A stretch of DNA of 20,887 bases, taken from Solirubrobacterales bacterium. GTDB taxonomy: Bacteria; Actinomycetota; Thermoleophilia; Solirubrobacterales; Solirubrobacteraceae. The notes under the pieces were generated by a model. That model worked only from the letters and a program-made list of their open reading frames with translations, ran no database searches and was not told the DNA's origin. The stretch lies in assembly GCA_003244035.1 (NCBI GenBank), contig QHBV01000158.1, positions 1 to 20,887 on the forward strand, written 5' to 3'. Positions within the stretch are counted from its first letter, which is position 1; each line of letters opens with the position of its first letter. This document shows positions 1 through 7,632 of the stretch, piece by piece. The position numbers and the translations under genes were made by a program.

Positions 1-53
1 GCCGGGCGTAGGGTCTCCTCGGCCGCAGGGGCCTCGAGCATGTCGAAGCCGGA

Positions 54-80
54 CTGGCACTCCCCGCAGGAGAGTGCCAG
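54..80. repeat. 9-bp perfect inverted repeat upstream of the FmdB-type gene
   Basis: CTGGCACTC (54-62) and GAGTGCCAG (72-80) are perfect inverse complements separated by 9 bases. The repeat lies 12-38 bases upstream of the TATACT box of the next gene, so it covers the expected -35 region and could be an operator. It could equally be part of a gene on the minus strand that runs off the window: that strand reads through here with a CGEC motif but has no clear start codon. Confidence 0.4.
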
Positions 81-91
81 GCGGGTCGCGC

Positions 92-97
92 TATACT
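92..97 (+). promoter_or_regulatory. -10 box TATACT, near-leaderless promoter
   Basis: TATACT matches the actinobacterial -10 consensus TANNNT and ends 10 bases before the ATG at 108. Transcription would begin around 104, leaving a leader of about 4 bases and no room for a ribosome binding site. No good -35 element is seen. Read on the other strand, the same AT-rich patch gives TATAGC. Confidence 0.5.
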
Positions 98-107
98 TGC
101 TGAAGCG

Positions 108-497
108 ATGCCGATCTACGAGTACCGCTGCAACCAGGGCCACACGTTCGAGGTGACGCGCCGCATGACCGACGGCCCGGTATTGAGCTGCGAAACCTGC
201 TCGGCACCGGTGCAGCGGGTGTTCCGTCCGATCGCCGTGCACTTCAAGGGCACGGGCTTCTATACGACCGATTACGGCTCACGTAAGAGCGCGCGGGAGC
301 GCGAGGCCGGCGAACGTGCGGGCGAGCAGGCCAAGGCCGAGGGGTCGAAGGATCTCAAGGACGGTTCGGGTTCCAGCGACTCGAAGGACTCGACGGGTTC
401 CCAGGGTTCCAAGGAGTCCAAGGAGTCCAAGGACTCCAAGCCCGCGAAGTCGGATTCGGCCACGTCCTCGACGGCGAAGTCGAGCTCGACGGACTGA
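108..497 (+). CDS. FmdB-family zinc-ribbon protein with low-complexity tail
   Basis: A 129-residue protein. The first 50 residues are a typical FmdB/CxxC_CXXC zinc ribbon: it opens MPIYEYRC, a second Cys pair CETC follows near residue 30, and a VFRPIAVHFKGTGFY stretch follows, which is characteristic of the family. The role of the family is unsettled: it was first named for regulators of formamidase or amidase genes, and a metal-binding or regulatory role is usually assumed. From about residue 60 the protein becomes a charged tail rich in Lys, Ser, Asp and Glu, probably disordered; part of it is encoded by 9-bp tandem repeats at 408-440. The ATG start is supported by the conserved MPIYEYRC opening and by a TATACT box 10 bases upstream. 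It converges with the LCP gene and has no obvious operon partner in the window. Confidence 0.88.
   Translation: MPIYEYRCNQGHTFEVTRRMTDGPVLSCETCSAPVQRVFRPIAVHFKGTGFYTTDYGSRKSAREREAGERAGEQAKAEGSKDLKDGSGSSDSKDSTGSQGSKESKESKDSKPAKSDSATSSTAKSSSTD
408..440 (+). repeat. 9-bp tandem repeat inside the FmdB-type gene
   Basis: The unit TCCAAGGAG occurs at 408-416 and 417-425, then as TCCAAGGAC at 426-434, followed by a partial copy to 440. It encodes Ser-Lys-Glu/Asp steps in the disordered tail. Because the unit is a multiple of three bases, copy-number change would lengthen or shorten the tail without breaking the frame. Confidence 0.75.
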
Positions 498-588
498 CCG
501 CCGAGGCTCCTCGGGCATCGCACGAGCGATCCGATCCACTAACCCGCGCGAACGAGCCATCCGGATCCCCTGACCCGCGCCGCGCCCT

Positions 589-1695
589 TCACCCGTTCAT
601 CAACCGCTTGACGGCGCTCTGCAGCGTCCCGGGGGCGACGGTCAGCGCCGACTCTCCGTCGGCGAGCGTCGTCGATCCGTTCGGCTTGAGCACGTTCACG
701 GGCGCCGAGCCGCCGATCTCCGCTCCCGCGAACAGGCCAAGCAGCGTGAAGCCGCCCATGTCCGTGCGCAGCACCTTGGGCGCGTCCCAGGAGGCGAGCG
801 GAAGCCGCAGAAAGGTGCTCGGCGAGAGCAGCTTGGACTTGATCGAGTTGAGGATCTGCTGCTGGCGCCTGACCCTCGTGAGGTCGCTCTCGGCCGGGTT
901 GCACTTGTTCTCGCGCGTTCGCGCCAGCGTCAGCGCGTCCCGTCCGTCGAGATGGTGCGTACCCGGCTTGAGGTCCAGCGAGAAGCCGCCATTCTTGACC
1001 CCGCCGCTGATGTCTGAGCAGATCCGCCCGGTGGTTACGTCGATGCCGCCGATCGCGTCGACGAACTTCGGGAAGTTGGCGAGGTTGACGACGATCACGT
1101 GGTTGATCTTGATGCCCGTGAACTGCTCGACGGTTCTGACCGTGAGTGCCGGCCCGCCGTACGCGTAGGCGGCGTTGATCTTGCTGGTGCCGTGACCGGG
1201 GATCGACGCGACCGTGTCGCGCGGGATCGACAGCCGCCGCGAGGTCCCGCCGCCGACACGCCACAGCATCAGCGTGTCCGAGCGACTGCCGGCGTCGCTC
1301 GTGTTCGCCCCCGGCTCCTTTGAGCCGGAGGGGCGCTGATCGGTGCCGATCACGAGCACGGTGTCGGTGGAGCTCAGCATGTTCGGACCCGAGCTCAGCG
1401 CGGCGCTCGCGGAAGCGGGAAGGTTGCCCTGCTCGATCTGGGCGCTGACGATGAACAGCACCAGCGACAATGCGAGCCACACGACCACCGCAATCGCGAC
1501 GTACTTGAGCCCGCGGCGCGCGAGCGCCCTGCCCCCGGTCCGAGCACCATCGTCGTGGGGCGCTCGCTCCCCGCCCGGGCCGCCCGATCGATGGCGTCCG
1601 GGCACGGCCGCCTCCTCTTCGCCCCGCAGGAGCGTGCGAAGTCCGCGCGGACCCGCTCGATAAACCTTGTACGGTCGCTCTTCCATCGGCTCCAT
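589..1695 (-). CDS. LytR-CpsA-Psr (LCP) family cell-wall glycopolymer ligase
   Basis: A 368-residue LCP protein. LCP enzymes transfer lipid-linked glycopolymers (teichoic acid, arabinogalactan or capsule) onto peptidoglycan outside the membrane. An unusually Arg/Gly/Glu-rich cytoplasmic segment (residues 1-60) precedes one transmembrane helix (about 64-84), and the LCP domain follows. Visible domain marks are VLVIGTDQRP near 113, RSDTLMLW near 138, the SIPRD loop near 156, KINAAYAYGGP near 172, VDAIGGIDV, and ALTLARTREN with a downstream R-RR-QQ patch. The Arg and Asp residues of these motifs bind the polyprenyl pyrophosphate in characterised members. It is divergent from the ROK kinase. The annotated ATG at 1695 sits in an AT-rich -10-like patch; the next in-frame ATG at 1686 (giving MEERPYKV) fits a leaderless start better. 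The acceptor and glycopolymer cannot be named from sequence. Confidence 0.92.
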   Translation of the reverse strand: MEPMEERPYKVYRAGPRGLRTLLRGEEEAAVPGRHRSGGPGGERAPHDDGARTGGRALARRGLKYVAIAVVVWLALSLVLFIVSAQIEQGNLPASASAALSSGPNMLSSTDTVLVIGTDQRPSGSKEPGANTSDAGSRSDTLMLWRVGGGTSRRLSIPRDTVASIPGHGTSKINAAYAYGGPALTVRTVEQFTGIKINHVIVVNLANFPKFVDAIGGIDVTTGRICSDISGGVKNGGFSLDLKPGTHHLDGRDALTLARTRENKCNPAESDLTRVRRQQQILNSIKSKLLSPSTFLRLPLASWDAPKVLRTDMGGFTLLGLFAGAEIGGSAPVNVLKPNGSTTLADGESALTVAPGTLQSAVKRLMNG

Positions 1696-1701
1696 ATAGT
1701 G
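1695..1701. promoter_or_regulatory. Shared -10 patch for divergent LCP and ROK genes
   Basis: On the plus strand TATAGT (1695-1700) ends 6 bases before the ATG at 1707, so the transcript should start exactly at that ATG. On the minus strand the same bases read CACTATA (1701-1695), correctly placed for a start near 1689, just upstream of the ATG at 1686. One AT-rich patch therefore seems to serve both directions. Confidence 0.5.
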
Positions 1702-1706
1702 ACGGG

Positions 1707-2693
1707 ATGCCTGCCGGGCGTACCATTGGCGTCGACTTGGGTGGGACGAAGCTGCTCGCCGGGGCGGTCGACGCGGGGCTCGGGGTCCACCACCGCGCCC
1801 AGCGCAACGTGGTCGGCCTCGACCAGTCGGCCCTGCTCGAGACGGCCGTCGACGCGGTGCAGGAGGTCTGCGAGTCCGCCGGCGGAGAAGTCGCCGGGGT
1901 GGGCTTCGGAATTCCGTGCCTGATCGACCAGCGCACCGGCACGGCGGTGATCGCGGTCAACCTGCCGCTGGCCGACATCGCGTTTGGCGACGTGATGGCC
2001 GAGCGTCTAGGGCGGCCCGTGTTCGTCGATAACGACGCCAACGTGACGGCGCTCGCCGAGCACCGGGCCGGAGCCGCCCGCGGCGCGAGCGAAGCGGTGG
2101 TGCTCACGATCGGGACCGGGATCGGAGGTGGGCTGATCCTGCACGGCCAGCTCTATCGCGGCGCGATCGGGGCGGCTGCGGAGCTCGGTCACACGGTGAT
2201 CGACATGCATGGGCCGCAATGCCAGGGCAACTGCCCGAATCGGGGCTGCGTTGAGTCGCTCGCGTCCGGGACGGCGCTGGCGCGTGAGGCTCTGCTGATT
2301 GCCGAGCAGCGCCCGGGTTCGGGGCTCGGCCGGGCGCTGCGCGAGGGGCGCGAGCTGGCCGGGCCGGTGGTCACCGAGCTCGCCCATGATGGCGATCGTG
2401 CCGCGATCGACGCGATCGAACTGATCGGCACTCGACTCGGTGTGGCGATCACCAGCTTCGTCAACATCTTCAACCCCCAGGTCGTGGTCATCGGCGGGGG
2501 GGTGATAGCCGCCGGTGAGCTGCTGCTCGCCCCCGCCCGGGCGGTCGTCGCCCGGTGCGCGCTCTCGCCCTCGCGCGAGATGGTCAGGATCGTCGCCGCG
2601 CGATTTGGCGCCGAGGCGGGGATGATCGGCGCCGCCGCGCTGGCGTTCGACGGGCTGGCTGGTCCGGGCGGCGTCAGGGTGACGCAGGCGTGA
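1707..2693 (+). CDS. ROK-family sugar kinase (glucokinase-like)
   Basis: A 328-residue ROK protein, the usual length for ROK kinases. ROK kinases phosphorylate hexoses such as glucose, or N-acetylated amino sugars, with ATP in the cytoplasm. The N-terminal phosphate loop IGVDLGGTK is at residues 7-15. FVDNDAN (106-112) carries the likely catalytic Asp110. LTIGTGIGGG (133-142) is the second phosphate loop. The zinc signature starts at ELGH (159-162) and continues as CQGNCPNRGC (172-181) followed by VE. There is no N-terminal helix-turn-helix, so this is a kinase and not a ROK repressor. The start is the ATG immediately after the TATAGT box, and no Shine-Dalgarno is visible. The 3' end overlaps rsmI by 4 nt (GTGA), which indicates co-transcription. 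Glucokinase is the most likely activity, but the sugar is not certain. Confidence 0.92.
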   Translation: MPAGRTIGVDLGGTKLLAGAVDAGLGVHHRAQRNVVGLDQSALLETAVDAVQEVCESAGGEVAGVGFGIPCLIDQRTGTAVIAVNLPLADIAFGDVMAERLGRPVFVDNDANVTALAEHRAGAARGASEAVVLTIGTGIGGGLILHGQLYRGAIGAAAELGHTVIDMHGPQCQGNCPNRGCVESLASGTALAREALLIAEQRPGSGLGRALREGRELAGPVVTELAHDGDRAAIDAIELIGTRLGVAITSFVNIFNPQVVVIGGGVIAAGELLLAPARAVVARCALSPSREMVRIVAARFGAEAGMIGAAALAFDGLAGPGGVRVTQA

Positions 2694-3514
2694 GCGGCCG
2701 CCTGATCGTCTGCCCGACGCCGATCGGGAACGTCGAGGACATCACGCTGCGCGTGCTCTCCGCATTGCGCGAAGCGGATTTGGTCGCCTGCGAGGACACA
2801 CGTCGCACGCGCGTGCTGCTCGGGCGGTATGGCGTCAACGCCAAGCTCGTCAGTTACCACGAGCACAACGAGCGCGAGCGGGCCGGCGAGCTGGTCGCGC
2901 GGATGCGCGACGGCGTGGTCGTCGCGCTCGTCTCCGACGCCGGGATGCCGCTGGTCTCCGATCCTGGGTTCGTGCTGGTGCGCGCGTGCGTGGCGGCGGG
3001 CCTGGCAGTGGACGTGCTACCCGGACCATCGGCTGCGCTCTCAGCGCTCGTGGCATCGGCCTTGCCCGCCGACCGCTGGCGCTTTGCCGGCTTCCTGCCG
3101 CGCAAGCGCGCCGAGCTGGAGCGGGCATTCGCTTCGCCCGAGACACTGGTCGCGTTCGAGTCCCCGCGGCGGGTGGCCGCCTCGCTGGCGGTGCTGGCCG
3201 CACTCGATCCGGACCGTCCGGTGGCGGTCTGCCGCGAGCTGACCAAGCTCCACGAGGAGGTCGTGCGCGGAGTCGCGTCCGAGCTCGCCGCACGCTATGC
3301 GGATATACCCGCAAGGGGGGAGGTCGCGCTGGTCGTGGGGCCGGCGCCCGCGGCCGATCCCGACCTCGGTCCGGCGCTCGACGCGCTGCGGCGGCTGGTC
3401 GAGGCCGGCGCCAAGCCGCGGCCGGCGGCGTCGGTGGTGGCGAAACTGACCGGCACCTCGGCCAACGCCCTCTACAGGGGACTGACGGCGGGGGAGGCTC
3501 CGCGGTCAGGCTAA
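2690..3514 (+). CDS. rsmI: 16S rRNA (cytidine1402-2'-O)-methyltransferase RsmI
   Basis: A 274-residue member of the SAM-dependent tetrapyrrole-methylase fold. RsmI 2'-O-methylates C1402 in the decoding centre of 16S rRNA. The signature blocks are in order: CPTPIGNVEDITLRVL (8-23), ACEDTRRTRVLLGRYG (33-48), VSDAGMPLVSDPG (81-93), LPGPSAALSALVASALP (110-126), FAGFLPRKR, and ESPRRV. The GTG start overlaps the ROK stop as GTGA, which fixes it: upstream frame is inside the kinase gene and the protein begins exactly at the conserved region. Its stop interlocks with that of the opposite-strand DUF1684 gene (CTAA at 3511-3514). The pairing with a sugar kinase is probably operonic convenience and not a shared pathway. 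Confidence 0.95.
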   Translation: MSGRLIVCPTPIGNVEDITLRVLSALREADLVACEDTRRTRVLLGRYGVNAKLVSYHEHNERERAGELVARMRDGVVVALVSDAGMPLVSDPGFVLVRACVAAGLAVDVLPGPSAALSALVASALPADRWRFAGFLPRKRAELERAFASPETLVAFESPRRVAASLAVLAALDPDRPVAVCRELTKLHEEVVRGVASELAARYADIPARGEVALVVGPAPAADPDLGPALDALRRLVEAGAKPRPAASVVAKLTGTSANALYRGLTAGEAPRSG

Positions 3515-4209
3515 GCGGATGATCGCTGGCGATCGTGCGAACTGTCGCCATCTGGGCCCGAGGGGTGGGCTCGAAAGGCGACAGTTTCCGGGAGAAGCTC
3601 GCCGGCGCGCACGGCGGCGCCGAGACGGTTGGCCGCCGGCGCCAGCGGACACCGCCAGCGTGGATCGTAGGAGCACGAGGGCTGGTAGGCGAAGTTGAAA
3701 TCCAGTACGAGCCGCCCGTCCTGCTGCCCGAGGTCCGCGCCCTTGACCGTGTCCAAGAGGTAGCGGCCGGCGCCGTAGGTCTCCTCTGCGCTGGTGGCGT
3801 CGGCGAACGGAATCAACAGGCCCTGGCCATAGTCCTCGAGCCAGTAGCACTCGAGCTTCATCTCGCTTCCGGCGGCCGTGAACGATGCGAGCGCGAACCG
3901 CCTGCACGGCATCGGCTCACCGCCGCTGCTGGGCAGCTCGAGCCGCAGGGGCTCGGCGGGCTCGACCGACGCCAGCGCGCGCCAGCCGGGGTCGTAGTCG
4001 TACACATGCGGCCCCGTGTACTCGTCGCGCTCGGCCCCCGGGATCGGCGACTGGGGATGCTCGCGAAACAGCCGCGCGCGAGCCTCCCGCCAGCGTTCCC
4101 AGGCGTCTCGTGCGTCGGGCGCCGAACGGATCTCGGTGTACAGCTCGGCGATCTGCCGCCTCCAATCGAGCAGCGCGAGGACGTCTGCGACCGATGATTC
4201 GCCGATCAC
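3511..4209 (-). CDS. DUF1684-family protein
   Basis: A protein of about 232 residues whose function is not established. DUF1684 is recognised by an N-terminal helical block (DWRRQIAELY, then a W-W-ARLFREHPQSPI stretch) and by the C-terminal signature LDFNFAYQPSCSYDPRW followed by CPLAPAANRLGAAVRAGE. The start is taken as the GTG at 4209, one base after the stop of the upstream GNAT-like gene (TGA-C-GTG). A longer frame to 4257 exists but would run back into that gene. The near-zero spacing implies translational coupling with the acyltransferase. The C-terminal 20 residues (HPSGPDGDSSHDRQRSSA) are polar and not part of the family core. No signal peptide is visible, so it is probably cytoplasmic. 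Confidence 0.85.
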   Translation of the reverse strand: MIGESSVADVLALLDWRRQIAELYTEIRSAPDARDAWERWREARARLFREHPQSPIPGAERDEYTGPHVYDYDPGWRALASVEPAEPLRLELPSSGGEPMPCRRFALASFTAAGSEMKLECYWLEDYGQGLLIPFADATSAEETYGAGRYLLDTVKGADLGQQDGRLVLDFNFAYQPSCSYDPRWRCPLAPAANRLGAAVRAGELLPETVAFRAHPSGPDGDSSHDRQRSSA

Positions 4210-4210
4210 G

Positions 4211-5329
4211 TCACAGCATCCGCTCGTACACGCGGTAGCGCTTGACGACCTTTCCACCCATCGCCTCCAGCCCGCGGTTCATCGAGCGGTTGGTCTCGAG
4301 GATCCAGCCCGCCTCCCCCAGCCCCTGGCCGGTGCTCGCGCCGGCGTCGAATTGCGCGAGGTACAGGGCAGCCGCGGCGCCGGTGTGCCGGTACTCCTGG
4401 ATCACGCCGAGAAAGCCGACCCGTACGCGGTCGATGATCCGATTGCGGTTGAGGTAGTGCCACCACCCGAGCGGGAGCAGGCGCCCGCGCATCAGCTTGA
4501 GCACCTGGTTGATGTCGGGGATCGTGATCACCATCGCGGCCGTCTCGCCGTCGACCTCGGCGATCATGAACCACTCCCGGCGGTAGACGAGTTGCAGATC
4601 CAGCGCGTAGGCGTCGAGGTCTTCCTTGGAGTACGGGACGAAGCCCCAGTTGCGCGACCACGCCGAGTTGTAGACCTTGGCGAACTCGTCGAGCTCGCGC
4701 CGCAGGTGCAGGCGCGACATGCTGCGGATGCGGATCCCGTACTTGTCGTGCGCCCGCTCGGCGGCCCGCACCAGCGCGGGGTCGACCGCACCGCGACCGG
4801 TCACATGGAGCTCCCACATCAGCAGGTCCATCGCCTTGCTCAGGCCCGCGGTCTCGCAGCGCTGCTGGTAGTAAGGGGGGTGCCAGGGCTGCTTGACCAT
4901 CGGCTCGCGCTCGAAGCCCTCGATCAGGACGCCGCATTCGTCGTTCATCTGAAAGTCCATCGGGCCGACCATCTGATCGCATCCCCGCGTCCGGAGCCAT
5001 CCTGCTGCCGCATCGAGCAGCGCTCCGAGCACCTCGAGGTCGTCTTCGAATTCGAGGAACCCGAACATCCCCCGGCGGCTGTCGTGGAGCTCGTTGAACG
5101 CGTGGTCGATCTGGGCCGTGATTCGCCCCACGACCCGACCGCCTCGCCGCGCCAGGTAGTACTCGGCCTCGCCGTGCTTGAAGTAGGCGTTGACCTTGCG
5201 GCTCAGGAACAGATACCGCTCGAGCTTCAGCGGTGGGATCCAGGGAGAGCCGGCGTGCAGGCGGAACGGCAGGTCGACGAAGCTCCGCAGCGCGCTCGGA
5301 CCTCGGACCGGGATTACCTCCAGCGACAC
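4211..5329 (-). CDS. GNAT-like N-acyltransferase family protein
   Basis: About 372 residues. It resembles a widespread family of long, two-lobed GNAT-fold proteins of unknown substrate. Recognisable parts are VDLPFRLHAGSPWIPPL near residue 20, GRITAQIDHAFNE, RGMFGFLEFEDD, and GPMDFQMNDECGVLIEG followed by PPYYQ; in the second half EFAKVYNSAWSRNWGFVP and a C-terminal EYRHTGAAAALYLAQ helix that matches the acyl-CoA-binding helix of GNATs; it ends NRSMNRGLEAMGGKVVKRYRVYE. The start is the GTG at 5329, with TACGTT (5342-5337) placed for a transcript beginning one base earlier. An open frame extends far upstream, but there it is antisense to metG and has no homology-like content. It is divergent from metG and coupled to the DUF1684 gene. 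The substrate is unknown. Confidence 0.82.
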   Translation of the reverse strand: MSLEVIPVRGPSALRSFVDLPFRLHAGSPWIPPLKLERYLFLSRKVNAYFKHGEAEYYLARRGGRVVGRITAQIDHAFNELHDSRRGMFGFLEFEDDLEVLGALLDAAAGWLRTRGCDQMVGPMDFQMNDECGVLIEGFEREPMVKQPWHPPYYQQRCETAGLSKAMDLLMWELHVTGRGAVDPALVRAAERAHDKYGIRIRSMSRLHLRRELDEFAKVYNSAWSRNWGFVPYSKEDLDAYALDLQLVYRREWFMIAEVDGETAAMVITIPDINQVLKLMRGRLLPLGWWHYLNRNRIIDRVRVGFLGVIQEYRHTGAAAALYLAQFDAGASTGQGLGEAGWILETNRSMNRGLEAMGGKVVKRYRVYERML

Positions 5330-5336
5330 GTCCCGG

Positions 5337-5342
5337 AACGTA
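5337..5342 (-). promoter_or_regulatory. -10 box TACGTT for the GNAT-like gene
   Basis: TACGTT on the minus strand ends 7 bases before the GTG at 5329, predicting transcription from about 5330, that is, an essentially leaderless message. The position agrees with other starts in the window; the -35 is not recognisable. Confidence 0.35.
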
Positions 5343-5377
5343 CCGGAGCGGCGCCAGGATAGCCTTCGACGCGCACC

Positions 5378-6883
5378 GTGTCCTTCTACATCACGACCGC
5401 GATCTCGTACGTCAACGGCGAGCCTCACATGGGGCACGCGTACGAGGTGATCGCCACCGACGTGCTCGCGCGCCACATGCGCCAGCGTGGCGAGGAGGTG
5501 TTCTTCCTGACCGGGACCGACGAGCACGGCGAGCCGGTCGCGGATGCCGCGCGCGCGCAGGGGATCGAGCCCAAAGAGCTCGCCGACCGCAACGCCGAGC
5601 GCTTCAAGGCGCTGATGCCGCGGCTGGAGGCCTCCAACGACTTCTTCATCCGCACCTCCGACGAGCAGCACATGGCCAAGGTTCAGGAGGTCCTGCAGCG
5701 GGTGCACGACAACGGGCACGTCTACAAGGGGCTCTACGAGGGCTGGTACTGCCCGCAGTGCGCGGACTTCAAGGTCGAGAACGAGATCCTCGAGGACAAC
5801 CGCTGCCCGATCCACGAGATCGCGCTGACGCGCGAGCAGGAGGAGAACTGGTTCTTTCGCCTGTCCACCTTCCAGGAGCCGCTGCAGCGGCTCTACGGCG
5901 AGAACCCGGATTTTGTGATGCCGCGGAACCGCTTCAACGAGGCCCGTGCCTTCGTCGACCGAGGGCTGCAGGACGTCTCGCTCTCGCGCGGGCGGATGCA
6001 GTGGGGCGTCCCGGTCCCCTGGGACCCGGGCCACGTGTTCTATGTGTGGTTCGACGCGCTGCTCAATTACTACACCGCGCTCTTCTACGCGCGAGAAGGC
6101 GAGGACCTCGTGGCGCGGTTCTGGCCCGCCACCTACCACGTGATCGGCAAGGACATCCTCAAGTTTCACGCCGTGTACTGGCCGGCGCTGCTGATGGCGG
6201 CCGAGCTCCCGGTTCCCCGGCACGTGTTCGTCCACGGCTTCCTGCTCGGTGCCGACGGGCGCAAGATGAGCAAGTCGCTGGGCAACGTGCTCGACCCGTT
6301 CCAGGTGATCGATGAGTACGGGACGGACGCGCTGCGCTTCTACCTGATGCGCGACGTGGCCTTCGGGGGCGACGGATCGGTGGGGATCGATGCCGTCAAG
6401 GCCCGCTACGAGGCCGAGCTCGCAAATGAGTACGGGAACCTCGCCAGCCGCACGATCTCGATGATCGTCCGCTACCGACAGGGCACGATCCCCGCGGTGC
6501 AGACCGACGGCGAGCTCGCGCAGGACTTCGACGGGCTGCCGGACGCGGTAGCAGGGCTGCTCGACCGGGCCCAGGCCACGCAGGCGCTCGACCTGATCTG
6601 GCAGCGGGTGCGGCGATGCAACCGCTACGTCGAAGAACGTGCGCCGTGGCGGCTGGCGCCCGATCCCGCGGCCGCGGACGCGCTCGAGCAGACCCTGGCG
6701 TCCCTGGCCGAGGGGATCCGCGTGATCAGCGTGCTGCTGCACCCGTACATGCCCGCGAGCACGACCCGCCTGCTTGGAGCGATTGGATCGCCGGCGATCG
6801 ACTACGCCGGCGCTGCCTTCGCCGCCCGCTGGTCGGGCGCGCGGGTGCATCAGCTCGAGCCGCTGTTCCCCAAGCGGGCGTGA
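5378..6883 (+). CDS. metG: Methionyl-tRNA synthetase
   Basis: A 501-residue class I aminoacyl-tRNA synthetase that charges tRNA-Met. The HIGH motif appears as HMGH (17-20) in the FYITTAISYVNGEPHMGHAY block. FFLTGTDEHGEP follows. A connective-peptide zinc knuckle is visible as CPQC (125-128) with CPIH (143-146), where His replaces the usual fourth Cys. KMSKS is intact at about 296-300, followed by LGNVLDP. The C-terminal part is the anticodon-binding helical domain, and there is no appended EMAP/Trbp111-like tRNA-binding domain, so this is the short form. GTG is the start; it directly precedes the conserved SFYITTAI. It is the first gene of the metG-tatD-rsmA-ispE operon and its stop overlaps the tatD start (GTGA). 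Confidence 0.97.
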   Translation: MSFYITTAISYVNGEPHMGHAYEVIATDVLARHMRQRGEEVFFLTGTDEHGEPVADAARAQGIEPKELADRNAERFKALMPRLEASNDFFIRTSDEQHMAKVQEVLQRVHDNGHVYKGLYEGWYCPQCADFKVENEILEDNRCPIHEIALTREQEENWFFRLSTFQEPLQRLYGENPDFVMPRNRFNEARAFVDRGLQDVSLSRGRMQWGVPVPWDPGHVFYVWFDALLNYYTALFYAREGEDLVARFWPATYHVIGKDILKFHAVYWPALLMAAELPVPRHVFVHGFLLGADGRKMSKSLGNVLDPFQVIDEYGTDALRFYLMRDVAFGGDGSVGIDAVKARYEAELANEYGNLASRTISMIVRYRQGTIPAVQTDGELAQDFDGLPDAVAGLLDRAQATQALDLIWQRVRRCNRYVEERAPWRLAPDPAAADALEQTLASLAEGIRVISVLLHPYMPASTTRLLGAIGSPAIDYAGAAFAARWSGARVHQLEPLFPKRA

Positions 6884-7632
6884 TCGACAGCCACACCCAC
6901 CTCGCGTCGTGTGAGCCGTCCGACGCCGAGCTGGTGGCGGCGGCGGCCGACGCCGGGGTGCGGCGGATCGTCACGGTCGGGACCGACGGCGCGAGCTGCC
7001 GCGCCGCGCTCGTGGCGGCCGAGGCCTTCCCGCAGGTGTACGCGGCGATCGGCCGGCACCCGAATGAGGCCACCGGCTTCGACGACGCCGACCTCGCCGA
7101 GCTGAAGGCACTGGCGGCCCACGAGCGGTGCGTCGCGATCGGGGAGACCGGGCTCGACTACCACCGCGACCACGCGCCACCCGCCGACCAGCAGCGCGCC
7201 TTCGCCGCTCAGATCGAGCTCGCGCGCGAGACCGGCAAGCCGCTGGTGATTCACAGCCGCGCCGCCGAGACGGACACGCTCGCGATCCTGAGCGAGCGAG
7301 CTCAGGGGCTGCGCGTGATCCTGCACTGCTTCTCGATGGCCGACCGGATCGAGGAGTGCCTGCGCCACGATGACTGGTGGATCTCCTTCGCCGGCAACGT
7401 CACCTACAAGACGGCGCAGGCGCTGCGCGAGGCGGCCAAACGCGTACCGGTGCAGCGCCTGCTGGTCGAGACCGACGCTCCGTACCTGTCCCCCCAGCCG
7501 GTCCGGGGCAAGCCCAATCAGCCCGCCCATGTCGTTCACACCGCGCAGGCGCTGGCGGTACAGCGCGGAGTGACCTACGGCGAGCTCGAGCAGGCCGTCG
7601 AGCTGGCCGCCGCGCAAGCGTTCGGATGGTGA
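6880..7632 (+). CDS. tatD: TatD-family metal-dependent hydrolase (DNase)
   Basis: A 250-residue TIM-barrel amidohydrolase-type enzyme. TatD proteins are metal-dependent 3'-5' exonucleases or endonucleases acting on DNA. Metal ligands are visible: H5 and H7 in VIDSHTHL, the Glu of AIGETGLDYH (about 89), the His of LVIHSR, the His of ILHCFS, and the Asp of VETDAPYLSPQP. Length is close to the family norm. The GTG start overlaps the metG stop by 4 nt and gives exactly the expected N-terminus. In many actinobacteria a resuscitation-promoting-factor gene (rpfB) lies between tatD and rsmA; here rsmA follows directly. Confidence 0.95.
   Translation: MIDSHTHLASCEPSDAELVAAAADAGVRRIVTVGTDGASCRAALVAAEAFPQVYAAIGRHPNEATGFDDADLAELKALAAHERCVAIGETGLDYHRDHAPPADQQRAFAAQIELARETGKPLVIHSRAAETDTLAILSERAQGLRVILHCFSMADRIEECLRHDDWWISFAGNVTYKTAQALREAAKRVPVQRLLVETDAPYLSPQPVRGKPNQPAHVVHTAQALAVQRGVTYGELEQAVELAAAQAFGW

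Noticed and set aside
501..514. Short inverted repeat CCGAGG-CT-CCTCGG as terminator of the FmdB-type gene
   Set aside because: The loop would be only 2 bases and the stem 6; too weak to call in a region of such GC content.
539..2107. Long minus-strand open frame (522 codons) across the LCP and ROK genes
   Set aside because: It is a frame-shifted shadow. The LCP frame has clear domain motifs, while this one is Arg/Ala-rich without any family pattern.
5330..6850. Upstream extension of the GNAT-like frame, antisense to metG
   Set aside because: Open only because of high GC. metG on the other strand has all synthetase motifs, and a promoter-like box sits at 5337-5342.
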